Below, piece by piece: positions 41,200 through 51,729 of a stretch of 64,000 nt of DNA. Source of the stretch: Vombatus ursinus (lineage: Eukaryota; Chordata; Mammalia; Diprotodontia; Vombatidae); contig NW_020954630.1 in assembly GCF_900497805.2 (NCBI RefSeq), positions 10,486,449 to 10,550,448 of the forward strand, written 5' to 3'. Position 1 is the stretch's first letter; each line of letters opens with the position of its first letter. The position numbers and the translations under genes were made by a program. A model generated the notes under the pieces. It saw only the letters and a program-made list of their open reading frames with translations, did not search any database and was not told the DNA's origin.

Positions 41200-41700
41200 A
41201 CAGCCTAGAGGGGAAACATTCAGAAGGGCATGTGTATGTGACTTTCAGTTGCTGTATGCATGACTGGTTCTGATTGGGTTCAGAAGCTTAGTGTGCCTGT
41301 GCTCGCTCACTCTCTGAAATGAAGAGCCCTTATTAGCAATGCTTCCCCAAACCAGAAACACGATCTGAGTAGCTAGAGGTTAATGAGAAAAAACAACCCT
41401 GTGGCCCAGCCCCAGCCCCATCTAATAAATTACAGTTGCTTAACTTTGGGGTTTTCTTATGATATCTTAATCAGAGCCAAGAGCGAGGGGAATGGAATGT
41501 CTGATAAGAGAGACAGAAAGCTTTTTGAAGGGCAAGGGACTGAAAAGGCTATCAAAACTTCAACAGCTATCAACATACACTCTGTGAGCTCACAGCAGAG
41601 AGGGAAACATCTCCTTAAATGGATTTTCCAAGAGACTACAATAGAACAAAAGGGAGGGAGGTGAAATGAAATTATTTTCAAAGGCAAAACATATTGAGCA
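41200..41700. promoter_or_regulatory. Enhancer-like unique block
   Basis: 500 bp without recognisable repeats. It includes TCTAATAAATTACAGTTGC, AACCCTGTGGC (RUNX-like) and TTCTTATGATATCTTAATC. Open frames of 93-103 codons on both strands overlap each other and have no domain. Proposed only as conserved non-coding DNA. Confidence 0.38.
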
Positions 41701-41817
41701 GATCCTGTACCTGAAACAGAAGTCCACGTTTCATCATTTAAAAAAAAGAGCCCACCAAGAAAGGACAATTAACAAACTAGAGTAGAAGAAGAGAAATATT
41801 TCAGATGTACAACTGAT

Positions 41818-42210
41818 CTCCGAATTTTAGAGCTATAAGGGATAGTTGTTATTGTTCACTCATGTTCGTCTCTTTGTAATCCCAATTTTGAGGTTTTCTT
41901 GGCAAAGGTATTGGAGTGGTTTGCCATTTCCATCTCCACTTCATTTTATAAATGAGGAAACTGAGGCAAATAAGGTTAAGTGACTTGACCAGGGTCACAC
42001 AGCTAGTAAGCATCGGAGGCTCGATTTGAACTCAGGTCCTTCTGATCCCAGTCCTGGCATTCTGTCCATTGTGCCACCTAGCTGCTCCAGAAGGGATGGT
42101 AGAGAGTATTTAATTAATGGCTTCATTTTGTAAATGAGGAAACTGAGACTCAAAGAGGTAATTTGTCCAAGATCAAAGAGTGAGCTTGGCTACAACTAAG
42201 AACATAAGAA
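41818..42210 (-). mobile_element. MIR-like SINE, reverse, split by nested SINE
   Basis: The left piece is 'CGAATTTTAGAGCTATAAGGGAT'. The right piece (42091-42210) has 'CTTCATTTTGTAAATGAGGAAACTGAGACTCAAAGAGG'. They are the halves of one antisense MIR-like SINE. Confidence 0.78.
41847..42090 (-). mobile_element. CORE-SINE ('TTTTGAGGTTTTCTTGGC' type), nested
   Basis: 'TTGAGGTTTTCTTGGCAAAGGTATTGGAGTGGTTTGCC' through 'TGTCCATTGTGCCACCTAGCTGC'. The target duplications are AAGGGATAGT (41837-41846) and AAGGGATGGT (42091-42100). Confidence 0.9.
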
Positions 42211-42299
42211 CTTCTCATATATGACTCACTCTGAAGGTGTAAGCTACTTACCATGAAACAAAAACAGTCAACACTAGGGCCTCCAATAACTTATACAAA

Positions 42300-42445
42300 G
42301 CTCAGGAAAATACTATATCACAGATCTTCCTTTTCTTTAAAATTACAGTTTGCACATTTTTTCCAGGAAACTTTTTCTAATGAGACCACTTTTTTCATCT
42401 ATATATTATACACTTCCTGTGACTCTTTCATATTTACTCATAATT
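42300..42445 (+). mobile_element. L2 fragment
   Basis: 'TTTTCCAGGAAACTTTTTCTAATGAGACC' and 'CACTTCCTGTGACTCTTTCATATTTACTC' recall the L2 3' end. Weak. Confidence 0.45.
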
Positions 42446-42454
42446 ACTTCAAAA

Positions 42455-42585
42455 GAATTTATAAACTACTCACTCTGAGCAAGGCCCTGAGCTCGGCACT
42501 GGCAATAACAAAAATTTTTTTTAAAAATTATCCCTTTCCTCAAAGAACTTATATCCTACACATAGACAGATAAATGTATACATCT
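42455..42585 (-). mobile_element. L2 3' end, reverse
   Basis: 'CTCTGAGCAAGGCCCTGAGCTCGGCACTGGCAATAAC' and 'TCCCTTTCCTCAAAGAACTTATATCC'. Confidence 0.65.
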
Positions 42586-42604
42586 ATCAATTTAATTAGG
42601 TGCT

Positions 42605-42775
42605 TGTCTATCATCCTGAAGTATGAGTATTATCATCTCCACTTTATAGCTGATGAGACTGAGATACAAGAGTTTTTTCCAAGGTTATACAACTAGTTGG
42701 GGACACAGGGGTATTAGAACCTAAGCTTATGATTCCCAGATTGTTGCTCCTTGCATTACATCACACAGCCTTCCA
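42605..42775 (-). mobile_element. MIR-type SINE, reverse
   Basis: 'ATTATCATCTCCACTTTATAGCTGATGAGACTGAGATAC', 'AAGGTTATACAACTAGTTGG'. Confidence 0.72.
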
Positions 42776-42837
42776 TCTAATTTAGCTCATTGCTCCCTTA
42801 AGCCAGACATCTAATTAACATGAGAGGTGGATGGATG

Positions 42838-43092
42838 GACAGCTAGGTGGTGCAGTGGATAGCAGGCTGGGCCTGAAGTCAAGAAGACTCATTTTCCTGA
42901 GTTCAAATCTGGGCTCAAACATTTACTAGTTGTGTGACCCTAGGCAAGTCACTTAACCCTGTTTGCCTCACTTTCCTCACCTATAAAATGAACTGGAGAA
43001 GGAAATGGCAGAGCACTCCATTATCTTTGCCAAGAAAACCCCAAATGGGGTCACAAAGAGTTGGACACAATTGAAAAATGACTAAACAAAAA
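42838..43092 (+). mobile_element. CORE-SINE ('GCCAAGAAAACCCC' tail), full length
   Basis: 'GGACAGCTAGGTGGTGCAGTGGATAGCAGG', an inserted ATTTTCCTGAGTTC segment also seen in the 45338 copy, 'TTTGCCAAGAAAACCCCAAATGGGG' and 'GAGTTGGACACAATTG'. Confidence 0.9.
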
Positions 43093-43472
43093 AGATGAAT
43101 GAATAAGGACGATTCATTATGATGACTGGATGCTGCTAATCAATAGGAGAACAGTATAAACTACTCTTTCCCCCCAAAAAAGCCCTTAAAATGAGCCTAA
43201 TGTGTGTAATTTGAATGGTTTATGATTTTATTTCTCAGTGGTCCCAAGAAAATTTTCACCAAATGTTTGAAGGGTATCATTCAAGGGAGTAAGTAGTTAT
43301 AATCTGAATTAATGTTAAGCTTGTCTTAAATTAGAAATGGAATGAGTAGCATTACTATAAGGGGGAGCAGACCTCCATTTGGGAGAGCCAGGTAAGAAGA
43401 AATTTTTGTACATTACCAAATGAAATATGCTCCATGGACTATATACTCTAAGCAGATCAAAGAAAGTGGAAA

Positions 43473-43604
43473 CAGTGTGCAGCTAGGTGATGCAGCAAAT
43501 ACAGCATTGACCCTGGAGTCAGGAAGACCTGAGTTCAGTCCAGCCTCAGACACTTAATAGCTGTGTGATCCTGAGCAAGTCATTAACCCCAATTGCCTCA
43601 AAAA
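43473..43604 (+). mobile_element. WSINE1-like SINE with target duplication
   Basis: 'CAGCTAGGTGATGCAGCAAATACAGC' to 'CCCCAATTGCCTC' plus A run. AAAGTGGAAA duplicates flank it at 43463-43472 and 43605-43614. Confidence 0.88.
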
Positions 43605-43639
43605 AAAGTGGAAAATGACCCACACATACAAAAATATTT

Positions 43640-44150
43640 AGAGGAATTTTTTTCTGTAGTAGCAAAGAACTAGAAACTAAGCTGTATGTCTATCAATTGG
43701 AGAATGGTTGAACAAATTACAGTACATGAATATAATGGAATATTATTGTACTGTAAGAAATTATGAAAGGGATGCTTTCAGAGAAAGCTGGGAAGACTTG
43801 TATGAACTGATGTAGAATTAAGTGACCAGGACCACGAGAGCAATTTATACAATAAGAACAATGCAAAGATAAACAACTTTGAAATACTTAATAACTCTGA
43901 TCAGTACAATGACCAATCATGATTCCAAGGTACTCATGATGAAATACACAAACCATCTCCTGGTAGAGAGGTGATCGACTCAGGGCAAAAAATGAGATTT
44001 TTTTTTTAACATGGCCAATTCGGGAATCTGTTTTACTTGACTATGCATACTTGTTACAAGGCTTTTGTTTTTCCATATTTTAGTTAGGGAAGTGAGTGGG
44101 AGGTGGGAAGGAAGGGTGATAAATGCTTGATAACTGAAAAAATAATTTCA
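43640..44150 (+). mobile_element. L1 ORF2 C-terminus and 3' UTR
   Basis: The broken reading includes ...I-G-E-W-L-N-K-L-Q-Y... and N-I-M-E-Y-Y-C, the marsupial counterpart of the L1 ORF2 end (human ..W-H-I-Y-T-M-E-Y-Y-A-A..). It is followed by 'GACTATGCATACTTGTTACAAGGC' and a purine-rich 3' UTR. 5'-truncated, as is typical for L1. Confidence 0.78.
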
Positions 44151-45170
44151 AAAAAGAATATGGCAGTTCCAAATTGCAAACAGACTCTGACACAAAAGTT
44201 CTTTTCCTATTCCTAGCTGTAGCATACAGAGCTTGCAGGTACAGTTTCACTCCAGCAGAAGACATCCTTTGAGTTACTTGGGTTAGTTTCACTCATCTGA
44301 AATTCAAGACATATGGAGACAGGAAGTACCTTTTGTTAAGAAATAAGGAATCCAAGTGTCACAATTTGAAAAGATGGATATACTATCACGTCCCTGTATG
44401 TCTATTAACAAGCATGTAAAGTTAACCTAGTCACACTCCTACCTCTTTCACTGAGCCAACGTTCTGTATTTCATACTACCCCAAAATATCTGAATGGTTC
44501 TTTGAAAGGCCATTTCATCTTCTCTTGTATAATTACTAAATACTAAAGGGGGATTAGGCTTGTCAAAACAGATGACTGTTTATACGAGGTTTTATTTAAA
44601 CTTTTATTGATATCTAACTTCTAAAAATGAAGTAAGAATGTTTAAAATGCTGGGAGCTTCAAGGAATGGAAAATTTTGGGTACTGTCACTTTGCGAGGAA
44701 GAAATGATTCAAGTGTACTGGTACTGGTATTTTTCAGCTCGGTATTGATTGGCAAAAATGAACCACACCTGAGCCTCCAACAACCTTAGTCTTACCCTGA
44801 AAAGAAAATTTGTCTCTTAATGTTATCAAATATGGCTTTCAATCACTCGAATCTAAATGTTTTAGGGGAGAGCAGTAATAGATTTTCAAATCGAGACATT
44901 AACCTTGTTGAACTGTTTTTCTCCATCTCAGAATGACTCTACCTGCCCTCCTACTTAATTCCTAGGGCCAATAGCTTCAAAATGATCTATAGACATTAGG
45001 CGGGGGTGCAAAAAACACAGCAACCATGGTAAATAAACAATCAAACCTCATTATGAAACACTTTGCTATTGCACAGATTTTGTCTATGTACAGGTTCATT
45101 TATGTCATCCATTTACATCTAAGATATGACATACTTTTTAGAAATAGAAAGAATCTGAAAGATCATATTA
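44151..45170. other. Unique sequence; weakly enhancer-like at 44640-44960
   Basis: No repeat is recognised. The 44640-44960 part has GGTATTGATTGGC and TTTCAATCACTCG motifs and looks less decayed than its surroundings. No more can be said. Confidence 0.3.
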
Positions 45171-45172
45171 TA

Positions 45173-45337
45173 AAAAAGAACACAGAATTTGGAAATCAGA
45201 AGACTTGGGTTCTAACCCTAGCTTTGCTACACTTTCTATTAATGTAACCTTGGACAATTCATTTCTTCTTTGTAGGTCTCAATTTCCTGATCTGTATAAT
45301 TAAAGGGTTGGATTAGATGATCTCTAGATGTTTTCAG
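45173..45337 (+). mobile_element. MIR-like SINE, 3' end interrupted
   Basis: 'CACAGAATTTGGAAATCAGAAGACTTGGGTTCTAACCC', 'GTAACCTTGGACAATTCATTTC', 'GGGTTGGATTAGATGATCTCTAG'. The next SINE sits in its tail. Confidence 0.82.
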
Positions 45338-45595
45338 GGCAGCTAGGTAGCACAATGGATAGAGTATTGGGCCTGAAGTCTGGAAGATTGATCTTCCTGC
45401 ATTCAAATCTGGCCTCAGACACTTACTAGCTGTATGATCCTGGGCAAGTCACTTAACCCTGTTTGCCTCAGTTTCCTCACCTGTAAAATGAATGGAAGAA
45501 GGAAATGGAGAACCACTCTAGGATCTCTGCCAAGAAAACCCCAAATGGGGTCGAAAAGTTGGACACAAGACTGAAATGATTAAACAACAACAAAC
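45338..45595 (+). mobile_element. CORE-SINE ('GCCAAGAAAACCCC' tail), full length, nested
   Basis: 'GGCAGCTAGGTAGCACAATGGATAGAG' to 'GAAATGATTAAACAACAACAA'. Target duplications TGTTTTCAG (45329-45337) and TGTTTTCAA (45596-45604). Confidence 0.92.
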
Positions 45596-46054
45596 TGTTT
45601 TCAAGTATTTCCATACCTATCAAAGAGAGATTAGATTTACTCTGCTTAGACAAGGGGAATAGAACAAGGTACAATTGCAAAAAGATGAATTTGATATGAG
45701 ATAAGCCAGGAAAGTCTTAGTGTGAGTGGCCTTTGAGCTCCCTTCCTGAGGCAATCTGAGATTCTGGGATTCTGGAATTTTCCCAGGTCTAAATCCTATG
45801 AAGGAATTCACCTGAATCCAGACTCGTCTTCATTTCACAAAGAAATTGAGACCCAGAGACATTATTGGGTTTGTGTGTCAGAGTTGAAAGGACCCTTAGA
45901 GTTCACCTAAGACAGGCAGTATGGTAAGCTTATACTTTTTTTCACTTGGTAGTTCCATATACTAATGAAATTTCAGGTCCAGTTCAGAGGGAAAAAGTAC
46001 AAGACCCTTAAAAAGACAGAAATTGTCTCTCTTCTGTCTGGATTGGCAAAGGTT

Positions 46055-46188
46055 TATACTCATAGTGTGCTTTGCAAAGGCAGGGGACATGCCTTATTTT
46101 AGTCTACCAACCTTGACATTGCCCTGTTCCTAGCACAATGTGCTGCATCTAATACACATTTGATAAATATTTATTGATTAAATAAGTC
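46055..46188 (+). mobile_element. L2 3' terminus
   Basis: 'GCAAAGGCAGGGGACATGCC', 'TGTTCCTAGCACAATGTGCTGCATC', 'ACACATTTGATAAATATTTATTGATT'. Confidence 0.8.
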
Positions 46189-46286
46189 AAAAGTTTATTT
46201 GGACTTTTGAGACTTCATATTTTGCACAGAGATAAATTGATTCAGGTGCAGTTCTATAGGTCCAATCCAAGAGAACCAGTGTAGGG

Positions 46287-46366
46287 TAGAGAGAGAGGGT
46301 GGGAGCAGGAGAGAGAGAGAAACAGACAGAGAGACAGAAACAGAGAGACAGAGACAGACAGAGAGC
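46287..46366. repeat. GA/CAGA-rich tract
   Basis: (GA)n and CAGAGAGA units; the 69-codon frame over it is an artefact in its first half. Confidence 0.9.
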
Positions 46367-46455
46367 ACACTATCCTAAAAAGCAAGAAATCTGGGTTCTT
46401 ATACCAGCTCCTTCACAAACTAGTCACAAGCTTACTTTAAGGAAGTCACTTAATG
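46345..46455 (+). mobile_element. MIR-like SINE head
   Basis: 'ACTATCCTAAAAAGCAAGAAATCTGGGTTCTTATACCAGC' and 'TAAGGAAGTCACTTAATG'. Overlaps the end of the GA tract. Confidence 0.6.
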
Positions 46456-46678
46456 AACCTTCAAGGATTACAAAGCTCTTTAAATGTTTTATTTCATTTG
46501 AGTCTTAACAACCACCCTATGAAATAGGTGATACTATAATCCTCATTTTAGAGATGAGGAAACTGAGACTGAGGGAGGTTAAGTATCTCGTCCATGGTCA
46601 CACAGCTAACAGCCTGGACAGGATTCAAATCTAGCACTCTACCCACTCTACCCACTGAGCCATCCGGCTGTCTCCCTT
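46456..46678 (-). mobile_element. CORE-SINE, reverse
   Basis: 'CCTTCAAGGATTACAAAGCTC', 'GATGAGGAAACTGAGACTGAGGGAGGTTAAG', 'CATGGTCACACAGCTAACAGCC', 'TACCCACTGAGCCATCCGGCTG'. Confidence 0.87.
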
Positions 46679-47089
46679 TAGTTTGCAAAGCACTAGAAAA
46701 ATATTAGTCTCTTTTTATGAGTAGACTACCTGTGGAACAGATGTCAATCTGAGGACAGTCACCAAAAGCACCAAGCTCTGCAAAGTCTCTTTTGATCACA
46801 AACTTACCTAGACTCTTGGTCTTACGATAGTACAGAATGTGCCCTGGGCAGAGATTAGACTTTTCAGCACCTATTGTCACCACCCACTTGCAGATAGCAA
46901 CCAGGCATCAACATCTCAAAAAGCAAAAAGTGTCTATGTGTGTGTGAATATACACACCCACATGCCTCCGTGGTATAGGATGTAATCAAAGCTGGAAAGC
47001 AGACTGTGGGCAAAGCTGAAGGAGGCAATACCCCAAAACAGGTTTCCTCCACCAGAGTCAAAGAGGATCATGGGTAAAGAGGTGGAGGT

Positions 47090-47165
47090 GACTTTGGCCA
47101 AATGACCTCATCCCTTTCAGCTCAGTTTCTTTATCTATAGAATGAGGAGGGTGAACTAGAGGCCA
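47090..47165 (+). mobile_element. MIR-type SINE fragment
   Basis: 'CTTTGGCCAAATGACCTCATCCC...GCTCAGTTTCTTTATCTATAGAATGAGG'. Confidence 0.65.
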
Positions 47166-47330
47166 TCTAGACCAATCCTTTCACTTTACAGATGAGGAAA
47201 CTGAGACCCAGAAAGTTTCAATGATTTCCACAACATAAAAGGGAAGTATCAACAACCAGTTCTGAAACCAGCTACTCAGACTCCCAAGAAGCTCCTCTTT
47301 CTACCATAACATACTGCTTCCTATTCTGTT
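47166..47330 (-). mobile_element. MIR-like SINE, reverse
   Basis: 'CATCTAGACCAATCCTTTCACTTTACAGATGAGGAAACTGAGACCC', decaying to 'CCATAACATACTGC'. Confidence 0.78.
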
Positions 47331-47496
47331 ACCTCATGGAAAGTACGTGACCCCAAGTTTTCAAAAACCAGATGACTGAAACTGAAGCTTCTAGCCAATC
47401 TCATCAGGTATGTACTGAAACAGATGTGCTGAATTGAAAGGTTTTAATTTCCAGAGAGGTGAGGTGAGGTACTGAAGTCAGAAAGCATTAGTAGGC

Positions 47497-47592
47497 ACAT
47501 ATACATACATACATACATACATACAAATATATATATATACATACACACATATACACATATACATATACATACACACATATACATATATATAT
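47497..47592. repeat. (CATA)n microsatellite
   Basis: ATAC/CATA units with (AT)n and ACAC interruptions. Confidence 0.95.
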
Positions 47593-47760
47593 GGTTAATT
47601 GGAGATAGTTAACAGAGGGAAGGCACTAGTGTTCATGGGGATCAGAAAAGGCTCCTTCCAGAAAGTAAGATTTTAGCTGAGACTTTAAGGAAGTCAGATA
47701 AGTTAGGAAGTAGAGATAAGGAGGTTGAGAATCTAGGCGTGGGAGATAGCTCCTCACCAA
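47593..47760 (-). mobile_element. L2 fragment, reverse
   Basis: 'GAGGGAAGGCACTAGTGTTCATGGGGATCAG', 'CCAGAAAGTAAGATTTTAGCTGAGACTTTAAGGAAG'. The microsatellite to its left may have grown from L2's own A/T-rich sequence. Confidence 0.78.
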
Positions 47761-47856
47761 AAGCTCAACTGGAGAAGAGGGTTTCTTTGGCTCCAGCAAC
47801 TTCTGAAACCAGTCCACAATGACTTCACCTGTGAAATAATGCAATTGAACTAGACT

Positions 47857-48110
47857 GGGGGTTCTTACCTTGGAGTCTATAGATGCCTTGATTTGAAGGG
47901 GTCCATAAACTTGAATAGAAAGATCTCTCTCCCTCTCTCTCTCACACTCACTCACTCATACACAGACACTCCCATCTCTTTATTTTTACTAGTATCTAAT
48001 TAAAATTTAGCTTGTCCTTCAATTATTTAAAAATATTATTATAGAAAGGGGTCCTCAGCCTTCATCAGATTAGTAAAGTGGTCCATGACACAAAAATTAT
48101 TAAGAATCTC
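47857..48110. mobile_element. Non-autonomous hAT-like MITE, copy 2
   Basis: Left end GGGGGTTCTTACCTTGGAGTC, internal 'AGAAAGGGGTCCTCAGCCTTCATCAGATTAG', right end GTCCATGACACAAAAATTATTAAGAATC. Same layout as 6595-6793, with a CT-rich insertion at about 47922-47975 in the interior. Confidence 0.62.
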
Positions 48111-48249
48111 TGAACGAGACGATTCCTAAGGCTTTTTCTCACCCCAATAGTTAGACTTTAACCAAAACTGGAAAAAAGATGGATTTTCCTCAGCATGTGG
48201 AACAGATCACAGGAATGTAGGACTTAGTAGATAAGTCTTAGGGAATCGC

Positions 48250-48385
48250 CCAAGGCACATAGAAGTGACTCTGGCCAAGTCACTTAATTTTTCTGGGCCT
48301 CAGTTTCTTCATTCCCAAAATGAAGTTCAACAAGGTGGTTTCTAAGGTCCCTTCCAAATAAAAACCTATGTTCCTGTAATCTTAT
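48250..48385 (+). mobile_element. MIR-like SINE 3' part
   Basis: 'GACTCTGGCCAAGTCACTTAATTTTTCTGGGCCTCAGTTTC', tail 'GGTTTCTAAGGTCCCTTCCAAAT'. Confidence 0.82.
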
Positions 48386-48394
48386 AGTCATAGG

Positions 48395-48490
48395 ATTAAG
48401 AGGCCCACAGAGTAAATGTCAGAGGCAGGATATAAACCCAGGTCAACCTAAATCCAAGACCAGAAGTCTATCCACTACATCTCACTAGCT
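48395..48490 (-). mobile_element. MIR-like SINE fragment, reverse
   Basis: 'AATGTCAGAGGCAGGATATAAACCCAGGTCAACC', 'CTATCCACTACATC'. Confidence 0.72.
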
Positions 48491-48559
48491 TTGGCATTCT
48501 ATGAAAACAAAACAAAGCAAAAAGAAAGTTAAAATAACAACAAACCACACTTTAAAAAA

Positions 48560-49160
48560 ATTAAGCCCCCTGGGGACAATGACTTGAGATGATGGGTAAC
48601 ATTCAGTTCTAATTTATGACAGACAATTAAATGCATTAGGGTGGCAGATCTCATTCCACAGTTAGTTTTGCTTCAACAAAACTACAGTTAAAGCAAATTA
48701 CAAGGAAGCAAAAGCAGAACAAGCAACTCACTCGTGACTGGCCACATTTCTCCCCCACCCCCCAGCTGTGTATGTTTTGGCTGATTGGCTACCTAGGCCA
48801 TTTTCCTGACAGGCAGTCACCACAATCACTCTGTTATTTGTTACCCTTTGAGCTGTACAGAGTATATTTAGCAACATTTCAGCAATTCCACAATGTATTT
48901 TCCCATTCATTTTGGGCTGAGGACAGCAGAAGCCTCAACCATTTCTTATAGGCCTTTGCTTTGTGCCTTCAGCATTTGTAAGTGGGCAATATATGCCCCA
49001 GCATTGCCTTTCATGGCAACTTGTGGAGCATTTTTACCACAGTCTAAAGCACTGCCAGAAATACAAGGTAGCTTGGGAAGGCCCAAGAGCAGGCTTAGCT
49101 GGAGGTGGAGGAAGGGAGGGAAGGGGACCCATTAGCCGTTGGAGGGAGTGTTAGGGATCT
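48560..49160. promoter_or_regulatory. Enhancer-like unique block
   Basis: 600 bp without recognisable repeats. Segments such as GACAGACAATTAAATGC and GGCTGATTGGCTACC (CCAAT-like) occur. No splice-supported frame is seen. Conservation is inferred only. Confidence 0.38.
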
Positions 49161-49202
49161 CCAGGCCAATTGTTAATACAAATTTCATTTGTTACACAGC
49201 TC

Positions 49203-49306
49203 ACAACCTAAAAGACTAAGGACTGTCACCTCTGATGCAGTCTGTTAGANNNNNNNNNNACAACCTAAAAGACTAAGGACTGTCACCTCTGATGCAGTCT
49301 GTTAGA
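49203..49306. other. Assembly gap flanked by an identical 47-bp duplication
   Basis: The 47 bases 49203-49249 are repeated exactly at 49260-49306, with ten Ns (49250-49259) between. The simplest reading is that two contig ends overlap and were not merged. Confidence 0.95.
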
Positions 49307-49317
49307 GGGTAAAAATA

Positions 49318-50012
49318 AGTAGCAGGGATGACAGAGATAGAGAAAGAAAAATAGATACAGAGACAAAAAGAAAAGGAGAAAGAAGAAAGGGGGAAGAGAA
49401 AGGAGAGAAAAAGGAAAACAAGGAGAAGAAAAAGAAAGAAGGAGGAGGGAGAAAGGGTAAGCAGGAGAGAAAGGACATAAAGAAAAGGAGAATGAGGAAA
49501 GGAAGGGAGAGTGAGAAGGATGAGGAGAGATAGCTATACTAATGAGAGGGAGGATGTAAGAGATGAGAGGGAGCAAGGAGGAGAGGTAGACAGGAGAAAG
49601 GGAGATAAGGAAACAGAAGGAAAATGGAGAGGGGAGAAAGAGAAAGAGAAAGAAAAAAGAGCAAGGAGAGAGGGAGAATGAGAACAGAAGGACAGGGAGA
49701 AAGAGGGTGGGAAAAGAAAAGAAGAATAATGAGGAGATGGGCAGAAAGAAAGAGAGCAGAGAGACAAAGAGAAAGGAGGACAGAAAGGAAAGAGGAAAAA
49801 AGGAGGGCGAAGAGGGAGAACAGAGATAGAAACAGGCAGAGAAAAGGAACATGGGGAGAAGAGAGAGGAAGAGAGAGACACACTGAGAGAAACAGAGGGT
49901 GGAGGGAGGGAAGAATGGAGAGAGAGAGAGAAAGAGAGAGAAGAGAAGAGGAGAGGAGAGGAGAGGAGAGGAGAAAAGAGGAGAAGAGAGGAGAGGAGGG
50001 GGGGAAAGGAGG
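49318..50012. repeat. Long polypurine (GA-rich) tract
   Basis: About 700 bp, mostly A and G on the plus strand. Its last 96 bp (49917-50012) are pure purine, with (GAGGA)n-like units and a terminal G run. The open frames of up to 189 codons are artefacts of the missing pyrimidines. Such tracts can form triplex (H-DNA). Confidence 0.95.
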
Positions 50013-50019
50013 TTTATCT

Positions 50020-50330
50020 GTGGCAGCTAATCTCCTCAATCAACAGCCCTCGTTCTGCTCAGCAGCCGTTGCCAAGTAACAGTGGCCAGCTTCTCTTATC
50101 AGCTTCATAATGTTTCATTGACTATTCAGACAAGAATAGAAAGCCGTGACACTTAGGGTTATAAGCAGTGCGAAATGAAAATGGCACATTATGTGCTCTG
50201 GGAGAAAAAAAAAAAAGAAAGAAAGAAAGAGAAATCTTTTGGCCCTGACCTTATCTGGACAGTGACAGTTACTCAAAAAACACCATGGATCATTTGCTGC
50301 TTCTCTACTCATTTTTCTTCTGTGAACTAA
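50020..50330. promoter_or_regulatory. Enhancer-like block next to the purine tract
   Basis: Non-repeat. It has an X-box-like GTTGCCAAGTAAC (50068-50080), a GATA-type CTTATCAG at about 50096 and AT-rich TTCATAATGTTTCATTG. Its role is unknown. Confidence 0.4.
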
Positions 50331-50704
50331 ACTGTACCTCACTACCCCACCCCCACCCCAGCTCCAACCAAGAGGAGGAGGGCATGAGAGAAGGTGGACA
50401 TGGCAGTCCTCTCTTGATTTAATAAAAGGCCCACAACTGGCAGCAGCCCTTACTGAGGCTCCTCAGAGACACGGCAGCCCCTCACATAAGCCCCTCAGTT
50501 ATTTCACCTTAAGCCCCAGGACTCACTAGTCCTTAATCAGTTCTTATGAGCAGCTATGGCAGTCTGACGGACCTTTGCCCCATAGAGGTACTTCTGCCAC
50601 TCAGAAAACCAGGATCCTCTTCATCGACTTAGACTTCCAAAGGCTCTACCAGCCCTGAAGTGTTACTTGTTGGTGTTTTTGTTTTTTGTAGGGAGGGAAG
50701 GATG

Positions 50705-50850
50705 TGTCGTGATTTCTGGGTCAGAGGACCTGCTTTTCCACTCACTATATCATGTAACCATTCTGAGCCTCAGTTCCCTCATCTGCAAAATGAAAGGGCT
50801 GCACTACATGACTTCTGAGGCCTCTTTCAGCTCTTTCAGCCCGTCCACAG
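50705..50850 (+). mobile_element. MIR-like SINE
   Basis: 'GGGTCAGAGGACCTGC', 'ATTCTGAGCCTCAGTTCCCTCATCTGCAAAATGAAAGG', tail 'ATGACTTCTGAGGCCTCTTTCAGCTC'. Confidence 0.8.
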
Positions 50851-51729
50851 GATGAGGGGAGTTGGCACTTCCTTATAACTCTAAGATTCTGTGGGGTCTT
50901 TAAATGGCATACCCTGGGGCCCTACAGGGAAACATACAGGGAAGTTATAACACATTACAGGGTACACAGGTAAATAAATACAAAGCACATACAAAGTACT
51001 ACAAACAAATTTCAATAGGGAGCCAGTGCTGATTTCTCATATAATAATAAATGCTTTGACTAACCTCAAGTTGGAGGGAGCACCTCCAACTGACCTGCAC
51101 AACTCGGGAAGAGACGAGGAAAACATAACAGTAACACATTGCCACCAAACTCCAATCCACAGGGCCCATGGGTCATGGAATCCAGCATCCCCGAGCAGAA
51201 ATGGGCCATGCGGTCCACAAAACTCAGACCTAACAGGCAATTTCACTTCACAGTCCTGAAAGCCAAGGAGGAAGAAGTGCTAGACATATTCCTTCATTTT
51301 AAATTAATGTTGCATTATTTTATTGATGCCTATTCTTTTTATATCATATTCATTTCCCAATATATAACGTTCTTTCCCCTATCTAATGAATTATCCTTTA
51401 TAATAACGATTAAAAAAGAAAAAGGAAAAAAAAACAGTTCAGCAAAACTCATCTAAGTGTATTCTTAGACAACCTATACTAAAAGTATGATCGCTATTGC
51501 CCGGTCTACAAGGATTCTTTTGAAAAGACCTAGCTTGAATGAAGACTTTCTAGGTGCAAAAGCATGCCCTCTGCATGTCTATGGTGAATACAACCAAGTC
51601 TTCCTAGGCAGGTGATGGAAAATCAAATCAAATATTTGTAAATATTTATATTTATATCAAATATTTATAAAAAACTATCAACAAAGCAATAGAGTTTGTA
51701 AAAATGTTTGGCACATTCAGAGCTATCAC
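50851..51729. other. Unique sequence, nothing firm recognised
   Basis: Several open frames of 69-105 codons overlap on both strands near 51026-51456. None has a domain or splice context. Confidence 0.4.

Noticed and set aside
49283-50079. Open frames of 115-189 codons on both strands
   Set aside because: They lie in the polypurine tract; stop codons are rare there by composition, and the products are S/F/L or K/R/E runs.
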